In this document: positions 19,049-30,765 of the stretch, piece after piece
How positions within the stretch are numbered: the first letter of the stretch is position 1
How the letters are laid out: each line of letters starts with the position of its first letter
Assembly (NCBI RefSeq): GCF_022113815.1
Contig: NZ_SGOM01000001.1
Span: forward strand, 1-64,000
Length of the DNA: 64,000 nt
Direction of reading: 5' to 3'
Source: Vibrio cincinnatiensis
GTDB lineage: Bacteria > Pseudomonadota > Gammaproteobacteria > Enterobacterales > Vibrionaceae
Translations under genes and position numbers: made by a program
Notes under the pieces: model-generated
The model's database searches: none
What the model was told of the DNA's origin: nothing
Seen by the model: the letters and a program-made list of their open reading frames with translations, nothing else

Positions 19049-19651
19049 TTATTGGGTCGTAATCGCACTTGAATTATCCAATTCTCTTACCGTTTCAGGG
19101 ACTTCGGAAGAGGGGTGAATGTCAGTATCGTCAAGGTTGCCGCTTTGAATGGCAATTTTAAGTCGAGCCATTTGGCGGATAATTTGACTGGCGGCCAATT
19201 TGCGCATTTCATCAACAATCATTTCTCTTTCGACCGATTTAGCCAATGCAGTCAGTGGGTTGTCTAAATAACTGCGTGTTACGCTCGTTGAAAATGTTTT
19301 GACGCCTAGCTCAGGAATTGTGACTTGATACGAAGCTCGAAAGGTGAGCTCTTTTTCCGCTGCACGGGTGTTTTGGTAAAGCGACAAGGTCCGTTCACTG
19401 GTGCCTTCATTAAGCAAATGTAAATTAGGGATATCGGCCGAAGGTGTAACCAGTTCAATTTCATTCATACGCAGTTGGCCTTTAACAATGCGAGTAAAGG
19501 TGCTGTATTGATCATAACTGGTTAAAGACATGGTGTTGAGTGTGTCTGGAACATCATAATCCCCACGTAACTGAAAGCCACAGCCTGACAGGAGTACGGT
19601 GATTAAAAGAAGCAATGGTAAGGTTGATATTGACGAAAATTTAAAACGCAT
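19049..19651 (-). CDS. lptE: LPS-assembly lipoprotein LptE
   Basis: Outer-membrane lipoprotein that plugs the LptD barrel and helps place LPS in the outer leaflet. 200 aa. The signal peptide ends in a lipobox LSGCGFQLRGDY, the hallmark start of LptE. The body has the beta strands and final helix of the family (RSYLDNPLTALAKSVERE). It lies between leuS and holA as in E. coli. Confidence 0.95.
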   Translation of the reverse strand: MRFKFSSISTLPLLLLITVLLSGCGFQLRGDYDVPDTLNTMSLTSYDQYSTFTRIVKGQLRMNEIELVTPSADIPNLHLLNEGTSERTLSLYQNTRAAEKELTFRASYQVTIPELGVKTFSTSVTRSYLDNPLTALAKSVEREMIVDEMRKLAASQIIRQMARLKIAIQSGNLDDTDIHPSSEVPETVRELDNSSAITTQ

Positions 19652-19716
19652 GGGTCGATGGTTCTCATGAGTGAGTTTACTTATCTTAACTTACCCTTAG
19701 GGATAGGCTGAGATAA

Positions 19717-19744
19717 GTAAACAGGGCAAGTATGCCCTGTTTAC
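19717..19744 (-). terminator. Hairpin after leuS
   Basis: Perfect 12-bp stem GTAAACAGGGCA / TGCCCTGTTTAC with a four-base loop, 19 bases after the leuS stop. The T-run on the minus strand is short, so read-through into lptE is possible. Confidence 0.65.
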
Positions 19745-19762
19745 AGACCATAATTAAGTCAG

Positions 19763-22339
19763 TTAGTTCGCAACAATGTTCAGTAGTTTGCCTGGTACAT
19801 AGATGACTTTGCGGATAGTTAAGCCGTCAGTAAACTTCTTAACGTTCTCATCTTGTAAGCCTAAGGCTTCCACTTGATCTTTGCTGGCATCGGCGGCTAC
19901 GGTCAGTTTTCCACGGAGCTTACCGTTAACTTGTAAAACAATCAGCTTTTCATCTTCAACCAATGCGGCTTCATCGTAGGTTGGCCAAGCGGCATGGTCA
20001 ATGTCTGTTTCACCCAATGCTTGCCACATTTCAAAGCAGATGTGTGGGGCGATAGGGTAAAGCATTACTGTGATCGCTTTAGTTGCTTCATCTAGAATCG
20101 CACGATCTTGTTCTGACTCTTGTGGGGCTTTTGTCAGTTTGTTCATCAACTCCATCACAGCGGCGATGGCTGTGTTGAAGGTTTGACGTCGAGCAATATC
20201 ATCCGTTACTTTGGCGATGGTTTTATGAACATCACGACGTAGCGCTTTTTGGTCAGTATTTAAAGCAGTAGGGTTTACAGCAACCGCGGTCCCTTTAGCG
20301 GTATGCTCAGCAACTAGTTTCCAAACACGTCTTAGGAAGCGGTTCGCCCCTTCAACGCCAGATTCTTGCCACTCTAGTGTCATATCAGCAGGTGAGGCGA
20401 ACATCATAAATAGACGTACTGTATCTGCGCCATATTTATCCACCATTTCTTGTGGGTCGATGCCGTTGTTTTTTGACTTCGACATTTTGATCATACCAGA
20501 GTGCTCAACTTGGTGGCCTTGGGTATCTATCGCTGAAACAATGCGCCCTTTCCCATCACGTTCCACTTTCACTTCGGTAGGGGCAACCCATTCTTTGGTG
20601 CCTTTCTCATTGGTGTAGTAGAAGGCATCAGCCAGTACCATACCTTGGCACAGTAGCTGTTTGAATGGTTCATCAGAAGTGACATAACCTGCATCACGTA
20701 GCAGTTTGTGGAAGAAGCGAGAGTATAGGAGATGCATACAAGCATGTTCAATCCCACCGATGTATTGATCAACTGGTAACCAATAGTTGGCTTTTTCTGG
20801 ATCAAGAATATCATCAGCTTGTGGTGAACAGTAACGCGCATAGTACCAAGATGATTCCATAAAGGTATCAAAGGTATCTGTTTCACGCAGAGCAGGTTCA
20901 CCGTTAAAGGTGGTTTCAGCCCAGGTTTTATCAGCTTTAATTGGGCTAGTCACACCATCCATCGTGACATCTTCAGGCAGAATCACTGGTAGTTGATCGG
21001 CTGGAACTGGGTGAACGTGACCGTCTTCGGTTGTTACCATTGGGATAGGTGCCCCCCAATAACGTTGGCGAGAAACGCCCCAGTCACGTAGACGGAAATT
21101 TACGGTTTTTGTTCCTTTACCTTCAGCGGCTAATTTAGCTGAAATGGCATCAAATGCAGCTTGAAAGTCCAGACCATCAAATTCACCGGAATCAAATAAA
21201 ATGCCTTTTTCGGTATAGGCTTCTTGGCTAATATCGAGCTTGCTACCATCGGCAGGTTTAATAACAGGAACAATGTCTAAATCATATTTAGTTGCAAATT
21301 CATAATCGCGTTGGTCATGGGCAGGAACCGCCATGACGGCTCCGGTGCCGTAATGCATTAATACGAAGTTAGCCACATAGATAGGCACTTCACGGCCATT
21401 TAAAGGATGGATCGCGGTTAAACCCGTGGCCATGCCTTTTTTCTCCATTGTTGCCAATTCAGCTTCTGCAACTTTGGTATTTTTACATTCGTCGATAAAT
21501 GCAGCCAGTTGTGGGTTGTTTGCCGCAGCTTGGACCGCTAGAGGGTGGCCAGCTGCGATGCCCACATAAGTAACACCCATTAAAGTATCAGGACGAGTGG
21601 TATACACTTCTAAGTCCTGCTCGTGATCTTTCACTTGGAATTTAAGTTCAACCCCTTCTGAGCGGCCGATCCAGTTACGCTGCATGGTTTTTACCATATC
21701 TGGCCAACCATCTAAGTTATCGAGGTCATCCAATAGCTCTTGCGCATACGCAGTAATCTTAATAAACCATTGTGGAATTTCTTTTTGCTCAACCGGTGTA
21801 TCACAGCGCCAGCAGCATCCGTCTTCTACTTGTTCGTTAGCAAGAACGGTCTGATCATTAGGACACCAGTTAACGGAGGAGGTTTTCTTATACACTAAGC
21901 CTTTTTCATACAGCTTTGTGAAAAACTCTTGTTCCCAGCGGTAATATTCAGGTCGGCAGGTCGCAAATTCGCGGCTCCAGTCGTAACCAAAACCCAGTAA
22001 TTTGAGTTGGTTTTTCATGTACTGGATATTTTCATACGTCCAAGGTGCTGGTGCGGTTTTATTTTTAACGGCCGCATTTTCTGCTGGTAGGCCAAACGCA
22101 TCCCAACCGATCGGCTGCATGACGTTTTTACCTTGTAGACGTTGGAAGCGGGAGATCACATCACCGATAGTGTAGTTACGCACATGTCCCATGTGCAGTC
22201 GACCACTGGGATAAGGAAACATAGAAAGACAGTAGAATTTTTCTTTATTTGGGTCTTCACTTACAACAAAGGTTTTATTGTTGTCCCAGTGCTGTTGAAC
22301 TTTCTGTTCAATATCTTGCGGGTTATATTGCTCTTGCAT
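19763..22339 (-). CDS. leuS: Leucyl-tRNA synthetase
   Basis: Class Ia aminoacyl-tRNA synthetase with editing domain. From the ATG at 22339 ([14 protein letters not shown]) it is 858 aa, the usual size. Another in-frame ATG lies at 22348 and the frame is open further, but the family N-terminus begins at MQEQY. Signatures are [15 protein letters not shown] (HIGH), the CP1 editing domain with [13 protein letters not shown], and KMSKSKNNG (KMSKS). A zinc-ribbon-like [13 protein letters not shown]...CCWRCD segment is present. Confidence 0.97.
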   Translation of the reverse strand: MQEQYNPQDIEQKVQQHWDNNKTFVVSEDPNKEKFYCLSMFPYPSGRLHMGHVRNYTIGDVISRFQRLQGKNVMQPIGWDAFGLPAENAAVKNKTAPAPWTYENIQYMKNQLKLLGFGYDWSREFATCRPEYYRWEQEFFTKLYEKGLVYKKTSSVNWCPNDQTVLANEQVEDGCCWRCDTPVEQKEIPQWFIKITAYAQELLDDLDNLDGWPDMVKTMQRNWIGRSEGVELKFQVKDHEQDLEVYTTRPDTLMGVTYVGIAAGHPLAVQAAANNPQLAAFIDECKNTKVAEAELATMEKKGMATGLTAIHPLNGREVPIYVANFVLMHYGTGAVMAVPAHDQRDYEFATKYDLDIVPVIKPADGSKLDISQEAYTEKGILFDSGEFDGLDFQAAFDAISAKLAAEGKGTKTVNFRLRDWGVSRQRYWGAPIPMVTTEDGHVHPVPADQLPVILPEDVTMDGVTSPIKADKTWAETTFNGEPALRETDTFDTFMESSWYYARYCSPQADDILDPEKANYWLPVDQYIGGIEHACMHLLYSRFFHKLLRDAGYVTSDEPFKQLLCQGMVLADAFYYTNEKGTKEWVAPTEVKVERDGKGRIVSAIDTQGHQVEHSGMIKMSKSKNNGIDPQEMVDKYGADTVRLFMMFASPADMTLEWQESGVEGANRFLRRVWKLVAEHTAKGTAVAVNPTALNTDQKALRRDVHKTIAKVTDDIARRQTFNTAIAAVMELMNKLTKAPQESEQDRAILDEATKAITVMLYPIAPHICFEMWQALGETDIDHAAWPTYDEAALVEDEKLIVLQVNGKLRGKLTVAADASKDQVEALGLQDENVKKFTDGLTIRKVIYVPGKLLNIVAN

Positions 22340-22461
22340 CGATGACATCCGGTTATCTTGGAATTTGTGAGTTCTGTTCGAACAGGTACTAATAGATCGA
22401 CATAGAATACCTAAAGCAGCACAGCACAACAATAGCCAATCGGTTTTGATAGAGGTGACTT

Positions 22462-22932
22462 ATGCGAAAAGAGAAAGCAGGCTATGAGGCGTTATTGGAA
22501 GAAGTGATAGAAACCCTCAAACAAAGTCCAGAGGAAGTAGACCATATTATAGAAACATCGGGTAAGGTTGTGGCCGCCGCCAATGATTTAACCAAAGATG
22601 AGTTAGCATTAATTTCAGCGTATGTTAAAGCCGACTTAAAAGCATTTTCAGAAGAGTACGAACAAAGTAAGAAAGGGCCGTTTTATTTGATGATTGCCAA
22701 TACGCTGTGGCAAGGGTTATTGGAAATCACTGATAAAACCAAGGTAGAGTGGGTGGAATTATTTCAGGATTTAGAACATCAAGGCTTATACCGTGCAGGA
22801 GACATGATTGGCTTAGGTGTTTTAGTTTGTGAAAACTGTGCTCATAAGGTGGAATATAACCATCCAACAGAAATTGTACCTTGTACACATTGCGGGAATA
22901 CCCTATTTAGTCGCCAACCTTTGCAGCCATAA
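22462..22932 (+). CDS. ybeL: Zinc-ribbon protein YbeL (DUF1451)
   Basis: 156-aa cytoplasmic protein with a helical N-terminal part and a C-terminal zinc ribbon built from CENCAHKVEYNHPTEIVPCTHCG (two CxxC pairs; quoted here in parts: CENC and CTHC). It matches the DUF1451/YbeL family, whose role is not established. It is divergent from leuS, the same arrangement as in E. coli. Good start with an AGGTG-type ribosome site before the ATG at 22462. Confidence 0.92.
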   Translation: MRKEKAGYEALLEEVIETLKQSPEEVDHIIETSGKVVAAANDLTKDELALISAYVKADLKAFSEEYEQSKKGPFYLMIANTLWQGLLEITDKTKVEWVELFQDLEHQGLYRAGDMIGLGVLVCENCAHKVEYNHPTEIVPCTHCGNTLFSRQPLQP

Positions 22933-22937
22933 GTCAA

Positions 22938-22962
22938 CCCCTCGAGCAAATGGTTCGAGGGG
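22938..22962. terminator. Hairpin between ybeL and lnt
   Basis: Stem CCCCTCGA / TCGAGGGG, loop of nine bases, followed by GAGAATTT on the plus strand. It lies between convergent genes; the T-run is weak. Confidence 0.55.
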
Positions 22963-22973
22963 GAGAATTTAGT

Positions 22974-24485
22974 CTAGTGTCGACGAGTTGCGACTAAACT
23001 TATTACTAAGCTTAGTCCACACCATACATAGAGTGGCCAGCTTCCCCACTGATGATACGGTGTTTGTCCTTGAGTTGGGGTGATTTCTGCTCTGAGAACA
23101 CCCGTTTCAAACTGCGGAAGTTGATGAGTGATGTTGCCGTATTGATCAGTAATCGCTGTGATGCCATTGTTGGTTGAACGAATCAATGGTTTACCCAGTT
23201 CTAAGGCTCGCATTCGAGCAATTTCCATATGCTGCAGAGGCCCATTTGAACGTCCAAACCAAGCATCATTGGATAACGTGAGTAAGAAATCCGTTTGTTC
23301 AGTCACGTTTGCTCTCAGCTGTTCATTAAAAATAATTTCATAGCATAGCGCTGGTGCAAAGGCATGACCGGCTGCGAAGATATTTGGCTGAACATATCCT
23401 CCGCGGCTAAAAGATGACATGGGTAAGTTAAATAATGGGGCTAAGGGTCTGAGCCACTTTTCTAATGGTACAAACTCACCAAATGGCAATAAGTGGTGCT
23501 TATGGTAACGGTGCTCTACATCGTAGCGGTAGTCACCATATGGGGTATTGCCTAGCGCCAAAACACTATTAAAGTATTGTCCTTGCTCGTTGTAGTTCAA
23601 AATCCCCGTAATAACCGCGCTATTATTCATTCGAGCCGCTGAATCTAAATTGCTGAGATATGAACCTAGTTCTAACTCAAAAGCGGGAACCGCAGCTTCT
23701 GGCCAGATGATAATATCTGCATCCCAATTTTCTCGGCTAAGGTCGGTGTATTTCATAATGGTTGGCCAACGTTGGTTGGGGTGCCATTTGAGAGACTGCT
23801 GAATATTGCCTTGAATAATGGCAACCGTAGTGGTTCTTTCTGGTTCAGGAGTGACCCAAGTTTGTTCTTTGAGGGTAAGCGCACTGGAAAAGAGAGCGAT
23901 AGGGATCAGCAAAAAACGCCATGCGCGCGTCAGGCATACATAGCTGAGTGCGCTTGCACACATAAGCACTATCAACGTGATAAGTTCGACACCGCCGATA
24001 GGAGCAAAAGAAGCCAATGGGCTATCTATTTGGCTATAGCCTAACCATAACCAAGGAAAACCCGTCATCACCCAGCCTCGGAGCCAATCACAGAATAACC
24101 AAAGTACGGGAGCTGCGAGCAAAAACTTGGGCCAATGAGAGCGAGGGAAGAAGCGATTGAGTGCCCAAGTGAAGAGGGCGCTATAGAAAGATAAATATCC
24201 CACCAAAAGCAGCATGAGTGAGAAACTGGCGATTTTCGGCAATCCGCCAAAGGTATCGATACTGACATGTACCCAACTGATTCCAAAGCCAAATTGCCCC
24301 ACTCCCCAGCAATAACCGATCAGCGCTGCCTGTTTAGTTGAGCGGTGATTAATCAACAGTAACAATAAAAATGGGCTGAGAATGGCCAATGGCCATAGTT
24401 GATAAGGGGCAAAAGCTAGGGTGGTGGCTGCGCCTACACATAAGGCCAGAAGTGGCCGTATTAGGCGAGGAATAAAGTTTTTCAT
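22974..24485 (-). CDS. lnt: Apolipoprotein N-acyltransferase
   Basis: Inner-membrane enzyme that adds the third acyl chain to the N-terminal cysteine of lipoproteins. From the ATG at 24485 it is 503 aa; an in-frame TTG one codon earlier is ignored. Several membrane helices (about residues 8-205) precede a periplasmic nitrilase-type domain. The catalytic triad is visible: Glu263 (IIWPEAAVP), Lys329 ([12 protein letters not shown]) and Cys381 (ALCYEIIF). It forms a group with corC, ybeY and ybeZ, as in enterobacteria. Confidence 0.97.
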   Translation of the reverse strand: MKNFIPRLIRPLLALCVGAATTLAFAPYQLWPLAILSPFLLLLLINHRSTKQAALIGYCWGVGQFGFGISWVHVSIDTFGGLPKIASFSLMLLLVGYLSFYSALFTWALNRFFPRSHWPKFLLAAPVLWLFCDWLRGWVMTGFPWLWLGYSQIDSPLASFAPIGGVELITLIVLMCASALSYVCLTRAWRFLLIPIALFSSALTLKEQTWVTPEPERTTTVAIIQGNIQQSLKWHPNQRWPTIMKYTDLSRENWDADIIIWPEAAVPAFELELGSYLSNLDSAARMNNSAVITGILNYNEQGQYFNSVLALGNTPYGDYRYDVEHRYHKHHLLPFGEFVPLEKWLRPLAPLFNLPMSSFSRGGYVQPNIFAAGHAFAPALCYEIIFNEQLRANVTEQTDFLLTLSNDAWFGRSNGPLQHMEIARMRALELGKPLIRSTNNGITAITDQYGNITHQLPQFETGVLRAEITPTQGQTPYHQWGSWPLYVWCGLSLVISLVATRRH

Positions 24486-24510
24486 CAACGGTAACTTTCT
24501 AAAATAATGT

Positions 24511-24534
24511 GCTCAGCCAGAGGTTTGGCTGAGC
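24511..24534 (-). terminator. Hairpin between corC and lnt
   Basis: Nine-bp stem GCTCAGCCA / TGGCTGAGC with a six-base loop, in the 64-base gap between corC and lnt. On the minus strand the tail is only moderately T-rich (ACATTATTTT), so this is either a weak terminator or an RNA-stability hairpin. Confidence 0.5.
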
Positions 24535-24549
24535 AAGGTAGGCATTGAT

Positions 24550-25449
24550 TTACTCTTCCTGAGTTTCTGGAAGTGTTTCAAAATCAGGAATCGTCACTTG
24601 TAACTGAACCACTCGTCGGCTATCTGCCGCGGTTACCTTAAAGCTGTAATGGCCAATTTCAATTACTTCACCACGAGAAGGCAAGTGGCCGAATGCGGTC
24701 ATGACTAACCCCCCGACAGTATCGACTTCTTCATCGCTAAATTCAGTACCAAAGGTATCATTAAACGATTCAATGGTGGTGAGCGCTTTTACCGCATAAG
24801 TGTGTTTGCTCAACTTACGAATGTCGAGTTGCTCTTCATCATCAAATTCGTCTTCAATATCACCGACGATTTCTTCCAAAATATCTTCAATGGTGACGAG
24901 GCCTGAGACGCCTCCAAATTCATCGACGACAATCGCCATATGGTAACGTTCTTCGCGGAACTCTTTGAGTAAGCGATCAACGCGTTTACTTTCCGGAACC
25001 ACCACCGCAGGTCGAATGACTTCTTCGATATCAAACGGGGCACTGTTTGAGCCTAAGTATTTGAGTAAGTCCTTTGCCAGTAGAATGCCTTCGACATGGT
25101 CTTTGTCTTCGCTAATCACAGGATAGCGAGAGTGCTGTGCATCCGTGATTAAAGCGACCAGAGAGTCGAGGTTATCGTTACGTTCAACGGTGACCATTTG
25201 TGAACGAGGGATCATAATATCCCGCACTCGCATCTCTGCTATCTCCATTACCCCTTCAAGCATATCTCGGGTGTCATGGTCGATAAGGTCATTCACTTCA
25301 GAGTCTCGGATCACATCCACTAACTCTTGGCGATCTTTGGGCTCACCCTGAAAGAGTTGACCTAGGCGTTCAAAGAAGGACTTTCTACTCGGACCTTCAG
25401 ATTTTTCTTTTTTTCCTTCAGTAGAATGGGGCGAATTATCGTCGTTCAT
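24550..25449 (-). CDS. corC: CBS-domain protein CorC/YbeX
   Basis: Cytoplasmic protein with a CBS pair (about residues 65-190, from [12 protein letters not shown] to [19 protein letters not shown]) and a C-terminal transporter-associated domain (CorC_HlyC). It lacks the membrane DUF21 domain, as expected for CorC. It has been linked to magnesium and cobalt efflux, and as YbeX to ribosome metabolism. 299 aa. Lies between ybeY and lnt. Confidence 0.95.
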   Translation of the reverse strand: MNDDNSPHSTEGKKEKSEGPSRKSFFERLGQLFQGEPKDRQELVDVIRDSEVNDLIDHDTRDMLEGVMEIAEMRVRDIMIPRSQMVTVERNDNLDSLVALITDAQHSRYPVISEDKDHVEGILLAKDLLKYLGSNSAPFDIEEVIRPAVVVPESKRVDRLLKEFREERYHMAIVVDEFGGVSGLVTIEDILEEIVGDIEDEFDDEEQLDIRKLSKHTYAVKALTTIESFNDTFGTEFSDEEVDTVGGLVMTAFGHLPSRGEVIEIGHYSFKVTAADSRRVVQLQVTIPDFETLPETQEE

Positions 25450-25531
25450 TGTGTCTCTTATTCATTATGCTATCAGATGTGTGATAGCTCACATAAAGTG
25501 AATCGGTAAAGGTATTTATTTCACCGAACAC

Positions 25532-25996
25532 TTAGTTTTTCTCCGCTAAATAAGGGTCATCAAACCCCATTTTTTGCATGATTTCGGTTTCAAGCGCTTC
25601 CATTTCGTCAGCCTCTTGATCATCGATATGGTCATAACCTAGCAGATGAAGGCTGCCATGTACAACCATATGCGCCCAGTGAGCCATTAACGGTTTTTCT
25701 TGCTCAAGAGCTTCTTGTTCGACCACTTGTTGGCAAATGACCAGATCACCTAATAGATCCAGCTCCACTTCAGGCGGAGCTTCAAAAGGGAAAGAGAGTA
25801 CATTGGTTGGCTTATCTTTACCGCGATAGTCTAAATTTAGCTGATGACTTTCACCTTGATCAACCACGCGAATCGTGACTTCCGCTTGGCTTTGAAATGG
25901 GGTAATGGCCGTGGTGAGCCAGTGTGAAAAATCATCAAAACTTGGCAAACCTTGCTCGTTTGTAACGGCAATTTGTAAATCCAGTTCAATACTCAT
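25532..25996 (-). CDS. ybeY: Endoribonuclease YbeY
   Basis: Zinc-dependent RNase for 16S rRNA 3'-end maturation and ribosome quality control. 154 aa. The zinc site [11 protein letters not shown] is complete, as is the conserved [16 protein letters not shown]. The start overlaps the ybeZ stop by four bases, so the two proteins, which act together, are coupled in translation. Confidence 0.97.
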   Translation of the reverse strand: MSIELDLQIAVTNEQGLPSFDDFSHWLTTAITPFQSQAEVTIRVVDQGESHQLNLDYRGKDKPTNVLSFPFEAPPEVELDLLGDLVICQQVVEQEALEQEKPLMAHWAHMVVHGSLHLLGYDHIDDQEADEMEALETEIMQKMGFDDPYLAEKN

Positions 25997-27093
25997 GATT
26001 GATTTGATTCCTCAGGGGTTGATGGCGGAGCCGCAGGATTAGGCTCTTCTACCTTAGCTTCTCGTTCTTCACGTCGGCGTTGTTCATAAGCTTTACGGTC
26101 TTTTTGATCTTGCGCTTCCCATTTTTCATAGGCATTAACAATGCGGGCAACAACCGGATGGCGAACCACATCGTCTGACTGGAAAAAGTTAAAGCTAATT
26201 TCATCCACCTCGCTGAGTACTTCAATGGCATGACGTAGGCCAGAACGAGCACCTCGAGGTAAGTCAATTTGGGTCACATCGCCAGTGATGACTGCGCGAG
26301 AGTTAAAACCGATCCGAGTGAGGAACATCTTCATCTGTTCCACAGTCGTATTCTGGCTTTCATCAAGGATGATAAAGGCATCATTGAGTGTCCGTCCGCG
26401 CATGTAAGCTAAGGGCGCTACTTCAATTACATTTCTCTCAATGAGTTTTTCGACTCGTTCAAACCCTAACATTTCAAACAGAGCGTCATACAGCGGACGT
26501 AAGTAAGGATCAACCTTTTGGCTGAGATCCCCTGGTAAGAAACCTAATTTTTCCCCCGCTTCAACGGCAGGACGGGTGAGTAGAATGCGGCGGATTTCTT
26601 GTCGCTCCAGTGCATCTACTGCCGCGGCAACGGCTAAATACGTTTTACCGGTTCCGGCTGGGCCGATACCAAAGCTGATATCGTGGGTTACCATATTGAC
26701 CAAATATTGTGCTTGATTCGGCGTGCGTGGCTTGATCACCCCCTTTTTCGTTTTGATAAAGACTTCTTTACCATGGGGCATGGCCGATTCTTGCGTTTGC
26801 TCTAAAACGCCTGCTTCTTTGATAGCAAGGTGCAACTGTTCTGGCTCAATATCAGGGATTTGGCCACGAACCGGTGCGGTATCCACATAAAGGGTTTTGA
26901 GAATATCTAAGGCCGCTGAGGCGGTATGCGCTTTGCCGACAATAGTAAATAGGTGGTTGCGGTGGTTAATTTCCACCCCTAATCGACGCTCTAAATGTTT
27001 GATGTTATCGTCGAATGGCCCGCATAAACTGGCGAGACGACGGTTATCAGAAGGTTCAAGATTAATTTCTAAGGTTACGACTTTATTGCTCAA
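25993..27093 (-). CDS. ybeZ: PhoH-family ATPase YbeZ
   Basis: P-loop ATPase related to helicases, partner of YbeY in rRNA processing. 366 aa. Walker [14 protein letters not shown] and Walker B region [12 protein letters not shown] are intact. The start is a TTG at 27093 ([12 protein letters not shown]), preceded by GAGAGG at good spacing; no ATG lies near. The C-terminal 40 residues are charged and low in complexity ([16 protein letters not shown]). Confidence 0.95.
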   Translation of the reverse strand: MSNKVVTLEINLEPSDNRRLASLCGPFDDNIKHLERRLGVEINHRNHLFTIVGKAHTASAALDILKTLYVDTAPVRGQIPDIEPEQLHLAIKEAGVLEQTQESAMPHGKEVFIKTKKGVIKPRTPNQAQYLVNMVTHDISFGIGPAGTGKTYLAVAAAVDALERQEIRRILLTRPAVEAGEKLGFLPGDLSQKVDPYLRPLYDALFEMLGFERVEKLIERNVIEVAPLAYMRGRTLNDAFIILDESQNTTVEQMKMFLTRIGFNSRAVITGDVTQIDLPRGARSGLRHAIEVLSEVDEISFNFFQSDDVVRHPVVARIVNAYEKWEAQDQKDRKAYEQRRREEREAKVEEPNPAAPPSTPEESNQS

Positions 27094-27245
27094 ATTGGCC
27101 TCTCAATCAGTCACTTGTGGGGCCCCGATTATGACCGGGCCCCCAATGACACTATGTCCTTGTTTGGTGGAAGAATCAGCGGTGCTGAATTCTATAACCA
27201 AGCGTGAGTATTCCTTTCTCCGAGCGCTATGCAGTACATAAACGT

Positions 27246-28670
27246 TTATGGGGTGAAAGTCGCCACGCCTAGCTCATCTTCGCGGCGAGTTTTCGCCATC
27301 ATTTGTGAGGGCGAAATTAGGACGCGAAGGTTCATTTCTTGTTCAGTGCGTACGAGTTCTCCACGTAATGAGTTCGGGAAAACATCGACAATATTCACAT
27401 CAACAAACTGACCGATAAGTTCGGCGGGGCCTTCGAAGTTAACCACTCGGTTATTCTCAGTACGGCCACGTAGTTCCATCAGGTTTTTCTTCGATGGGCC
27501 TTCCACCAAAATACGTTGCTCCGTTCCCATCATTAGGCGAGAGTAGCGCATGGCTTGGCTGTTGATCTGTTGCTGTAATTCGTAAAGGCGCGCTTTTTTG
27601 GTCTCTTCAGAAAGGTCGCACGGATAGTCAGCGGCCGGAGTCCCAGGTCGTGGAGAAAAAATAAAGCTAAAGCTCATATCAAAATCAACGTCACGAATCA
27701 GCTTCATGGTGTCTTGGAAATCTTTATCGGATTCTCCGGGGAAGCCCACAATAAAGTCTGAGCTGATTTGAATCTCAGGGCGTGCTTTACGTAATTTGCG
27801 AATGATCGATTTATATTCAATCGCAGTATGTGGGCGTTTCATCATGGTTAAGATGCGATCACTACCACTTTGTACGGGAAGATGCAGGAAGCTTACCAGT
27901 TCAGGGGTGTCTTCATACACGGCAATGATGTCGTCAGTAAACTCTAGTGGGTGGCTAGTCGTGAAACGAATACGGTCAATACCATCAATAGAGGCAACTA
28001 AACGAAGTAGCTCGGCAAATGAACAAATGGTTCCATCGTGCATTGGGCCACGATAGGCATTCACATTTTGCCCGAGCAGGTTAACTTCACGAACACCTTG
28101 TTCTGCTAACTGAGCAATTTCGTACAGGACGTCGTCCATTGGGCGGCTGACTTCTTCACCACGAGTATAAGGTACAACGCAGTAAGTACAGTATTTAGAA
28201 CACCCTTCCATGATAGAAACAAAGGCCGTTGGTCCTTCTGCGCGAGGTTCTGGTAGGCTGTCAAATTTTTCAATCTCAGGGAAAGAAATGTCCATTACCG
28301 GAGCGTCGGTAGATTGAGATTGTCTGATCATTTCAGGCAAACGGTGCAGGGTTTGTGGGCCAAAAATAACATCCACGAATGGTGCACGTTCACGGATGTG
28401 ATCCCCTTCTTGGGTAGCCACACAACCACCAACGCCGATCACTACACCAGGTTTTTTATCTTTTAATGTTTTCCAGCGTCCCAGTTGATGAAAGACTTTT
28501 TCTTGAGCTTTTTCACGGATTGAACAGGTATTCAATAGTAGGACGTCTGCTTCCTCTGGCTCTTCCGTCAGCTCATAGCCATTTGCTGCATTAAGCAGAT
28601 CGGCCATTTTGGATGAATCGTATTCGTTCATCTGGCAGCCCCAGGTTTTTATTAGCAGTTTCTTACTCAT
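27246..28670 (-). CDS. miaB: tRNA-2-methylthio-N6-dimethylallyladenosine synthase
   Basis: Radical SAM methylthiotransferase that completes ms2i6A37 in tRNAs reading UNN codons. 474 aa. The N-terminal cluster cysteines are in [21 protein letters not shown] and VGGCVA. The radical SAM motif is [17 protein letters not shown], and a C-terminal TRAM domain ([14 protein letters not shown] onward) follows. The gene is divergent from ubiF, as in E. coli. Confidence 0.97.
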   Translation of the reverse strand: MSKKLLIKTWGCQMNEYDSSKMADLLNAANGYELTEEPEEADVLLLNTCSIREKAQEKVFHQLGRWKTLKDKKPGVVIGVGGCVATQEGDHIRERAPFVDVIFGPQTLHRLPEMIRQSQSTDAPVMDISFPEIEKFDSLPEPRAEGPTAFVSIMEGCSKYCTYCVVPYTRGEEVSRPMDDVLYEIAQLAEQGVREVNLLGQNVNAYRGPMHDGTICSFAELLRLVASIDGIDRIRFTTSHPLEFTDDIIAVYEDTPELVSFLHLPVQSGSDRILTMMKRPHTAIEYKSIIRKLRKARPEIQISSDFIVGFPGESDKDFQDTMKLIRDVDFDMSFSFIFSPRPGTPAADYPCDLSEETKKARLYELQQQINSQAMRYSRLMMGTEQRILVEGPSKKNLMELRGRTENNRVVNFEGPAELIGQFVDVNIVDVFPNSLRGELVRTEQEMNLRVLISPSQMMAKTRREDELGVATFTP

Positions 28671-28906
28671 CTCACTTTCGCTCGTTCAATAATTCGTTGA
28701 AATAGGAATCCGCCATCTCGGCGGTAGCGGCGTATTGTACTGCTTTCGTTTGTGACTGACTAGTGATAGACAAAAATCTCTGCCAACCATTGTTATTGCT
28801 TGGTTTTTCCTTACAGAGAACAAGGTTTTTTTGGTGAAATATATTCGCAAAAAAAGCCTCAATACGTACAATAGTTTGCAAGTGAAATTAACCTAAAGTG
28901 ACGAAG

Positions 28907-30064
28907 ATGAACCAGTTTGATGTGATTGTCATTGGTGGAGGAATGGTCGGAGCAGCCGCGGCATTAGGCCTTGCCAAACAGGGGCGGAGGGTGGCTCTTG
29001 TTGAAGGGGAGGCCCCAGCGGTTTTTTCACCAGATCAGGTTATGGATGTTCGAATTTCTGCCATTTCACAGACTTCGGTGACACTACTCGAAGAACTTGG
29101 GGCATGGGAAGGGGTGAAGCAGAAACGCGTTTGTCCTTATCGCCGATTAGAAACGTGGGAGCATCCTGAATGCCGTACCCGCTTTACTAGTGAAAGTTTA
29201 GGTTTAGCACAGTTGGGCTTTATGGTTGAAAATCGGCTGATCCAATTGGCCATTTGGGAGCAGTTTAGCCAATACCCAGAGTTAGTCCTTTTTTGCCCAG
29301 ATAAACTGAGTACGATCCAATTTCAATCAACGGGAGCTCACCAAGTCACACTACAGTCTGGCACGACATTGGCTGGGGAATGGATTCTTGGTGCTGATGG
29401 TGCGAATTCTCAGGTGCGTTCACTTGCTCACATTGGTATTACTGCTTGGGATTATCGCCAACACTGTATGTTGATTAATGTTCAGACGGCAAAACCGCAG
29501 CAAGATATCACGTGGCAGCAGTTTTTCCCCTCTGGCCCTCGTTCGTTTTTACCACTGCAAGGTCAGCAAGCGTCATTGGTTTGGTATGATTCACCGAGGC
29601 GAATTAAGCAGTTAATGAACTTGAGCCCTGAACAGTTACGTGAAGAGATACTGAACCACTTTCCTCCAGAACTGGGGGATATTGATGTGATTCAGCGAGG
29701 ATCATTCCCTTTGACCCGCCGTCATGCGCAGAGTTATGTTCAAAATGGTTGTGTGCTTATCGGAGATGCGGCACATACCATTAATCCATTAGCTGGGCAG
29801 GGCGTGAATTTAGGCTTTAAAGACGTAGCGATGTTATTAGCGGTGACGAAAGAGAGCAATGAATTAACGTTGAAACAGTTTCAGCATTATGAACGAAAAC
29901 GTCGTCCTGATAATTTACTAATGCAAACCGGGATGGATGTTTTTTATAAAGCCTTCAGCAATGATTTGGTTCCCTTAAAGTGGATGCGTAATATGTTATT
30001 AAAAGGGGCGGAACATGCGGGGCCAATTAAAGCGCAGGTTTTACGTTATGCGCTTGGGCTTTAG
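28907..30064 (+). CDS. ubiF: Ubiquinone biosynthesis FAD hydroxylase UbiF
   Basis: Flavin monooxygenase of the UbiH/COQ6 family, expected to hydroxylate 3-demethoxyubiquinone. From the ATG at 28907 it is 385 aa; a GTG three codons upstream is possible. FAD motifs are VIVIGGGMVGAAAALGLA at the N-terminus, VEGEAP after the first strand, GADGANSQVR in the middle and LIGDAAHTINPLAGQGVNLG near the end. Identity as UbiF rather than UbiH, UbiI or VisC is supported by divergence from miaB. Confidence 0.9.
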   Translation: MNQFDVIVIGGGMVGAAAALGLAKQGRRVALVEGEAPAVFSPDQVMDVRISAISQTSVTLLEELGAWEGVKQKRVCPYRRLETWEHPECRTRFTSESLGLAQLGFMVENRLIQLAIWEQFSQYPELVLFCPDKLSTIQFQSTGAHQVTLQSGTTLAGEWILGADGANSQVRSLAHIGITAWDYRQHCMLINVQTAKPQQDITWQQFFPSGPRSFLPLQGQQASLVWYDSPRRIKQLMNLSPEQLREEILNHFPPELGDIDVIQRGSFPLTRRHAQSYVQNGCVLIGDAAHTINPLAGQGVNLGFKDVAMLLAVTKESNELTLKQFQHYERKRRPDNLLMQTGMDVFYKAFSNDLVPLKWMRNMLLKGAEHAGPIKAQVLRYALGL

Positions 30065-30081
30065 TGTGTACAGGACAATAA

Positions 30082-30108
30082 AAAACGCTGCCGAGTGGGC
30101 AGCGTTTT
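30082..30108. terminator. Bidirectional terminator between ubiF and crr
   Basis: Stem AAAACGCTGCC / GGCAGCGTTTT with a five-base loop; A-run on one side and T-run on the other, between convergent genes. Confidence 0.9.
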
Positions 30109-30128
30109 AATGCGTAAAATAGTCTGAA

Positions 30129-30638
30129 TTACTTCGTTACACGAAGAACAGGCGTTTCACCTACGGTTACAGAACCAGATAACTTGCTTAGCTCTTTAAT
30201 TTCATCCATGTTAGAAATAACAACTGGAGTCAATGTAGATTTTGCTTTTTCTTCAAGTAGAGCAAGATCAAATTCAATAATCGTGTCACCCACTTTTACT
30301 GATTGACCTTCTTCAGCGATACGTTTGAAACCTTCGCCTTTTAGTTCAACAGTATCAATACCGAAGTGAACAAACAGCTCAACGCCATCATCAGATTCGA
30401 TAGAAAATGCGTGGTTAGTTTCGAAGATTTTACCGATAGTACCATTAACAGGGGCAACCATTTTGTTACCCGCTGGTTTAATTGCAATACCATCACCAAC
30501 GATTTTCTCGGCAAACACGACATCTGGCACATCTTCAATGTTTACAATTTCACCAGAGAGAGGTGCGATAATATCAATTGCACCCGCGTCAGCGCTGTCG
30601 TCAGAGACTAGCTTTTTAAGTTTGTCAAACAGACCCAT
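30129..30638 (-). CDS. crr: PTS glucose-specific EIIA component
   Basis: Phosphocarrier that passes phosphate from HPr to EIIB domains and, in its unphosphorylated form, controls inducer uptake. In enterobacteria the phospho form activates adenylate cyclase. 169 aa. The active histidine lies in [12 protein letters not shown], with the second pocket histidine in ETNHAFSI. It is the last gene of the ptsH-ptsI-crr group and is separated from ptsI by 127 bases, so it may have its own promoter. It can serve NagE in this window, which has no EIIA domain. Confidence 0.97.
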   Translation of the reverse strand: MGLFDKLKKLVSDDSADAGAIDIIAPLSGEIVNIEDVPDVVFAEKIVGDGIAIKPAGNKMVAPVNGTIGKIFETNHAFSIESDDGVELFVHFGIDTVELKGEGFKRIAEEGQSVKVGDTIIEFDLALLEEKAKSTLTPVVISNMDEIKELSKLSGSVTVGETPVLRVTK

Positions 30639-30765
30639 TGTGTCATGCTCCTAACGTTTAGATTTATTTTGTTGAAGTATAGTATACCAATCCCAAACAA
30701 TAGACGACTATTTTTATATCCTTCAAGGAGTTTGCTCATAGTCACCTATTGTAGGGGTATTATTC

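Noticed and set aside
22374..22385. CTGTTCGAACAG palindrome between leuS and ybeL, LexA-like
   Set aside because: LexA boxes need CTGT and ACAG eight bases apart; here there are only four.
25472..25496. TGTGATAGCTCACA near corC as a CRP site
   Set aside because: Spacer between the half-sites is four instead of six bases.
27116..27148. G+C-rich imperfect hairpin between ybeZ and miaB as a terminator
   Set aside because: One mismatch in the stem and no T-run on either strand.
28672..28881. 69-codon open frame after miaB
   Set aside because: It lies in the miaB-ubiF divergent promoter gap, has no ribosome site and no family-like composition.
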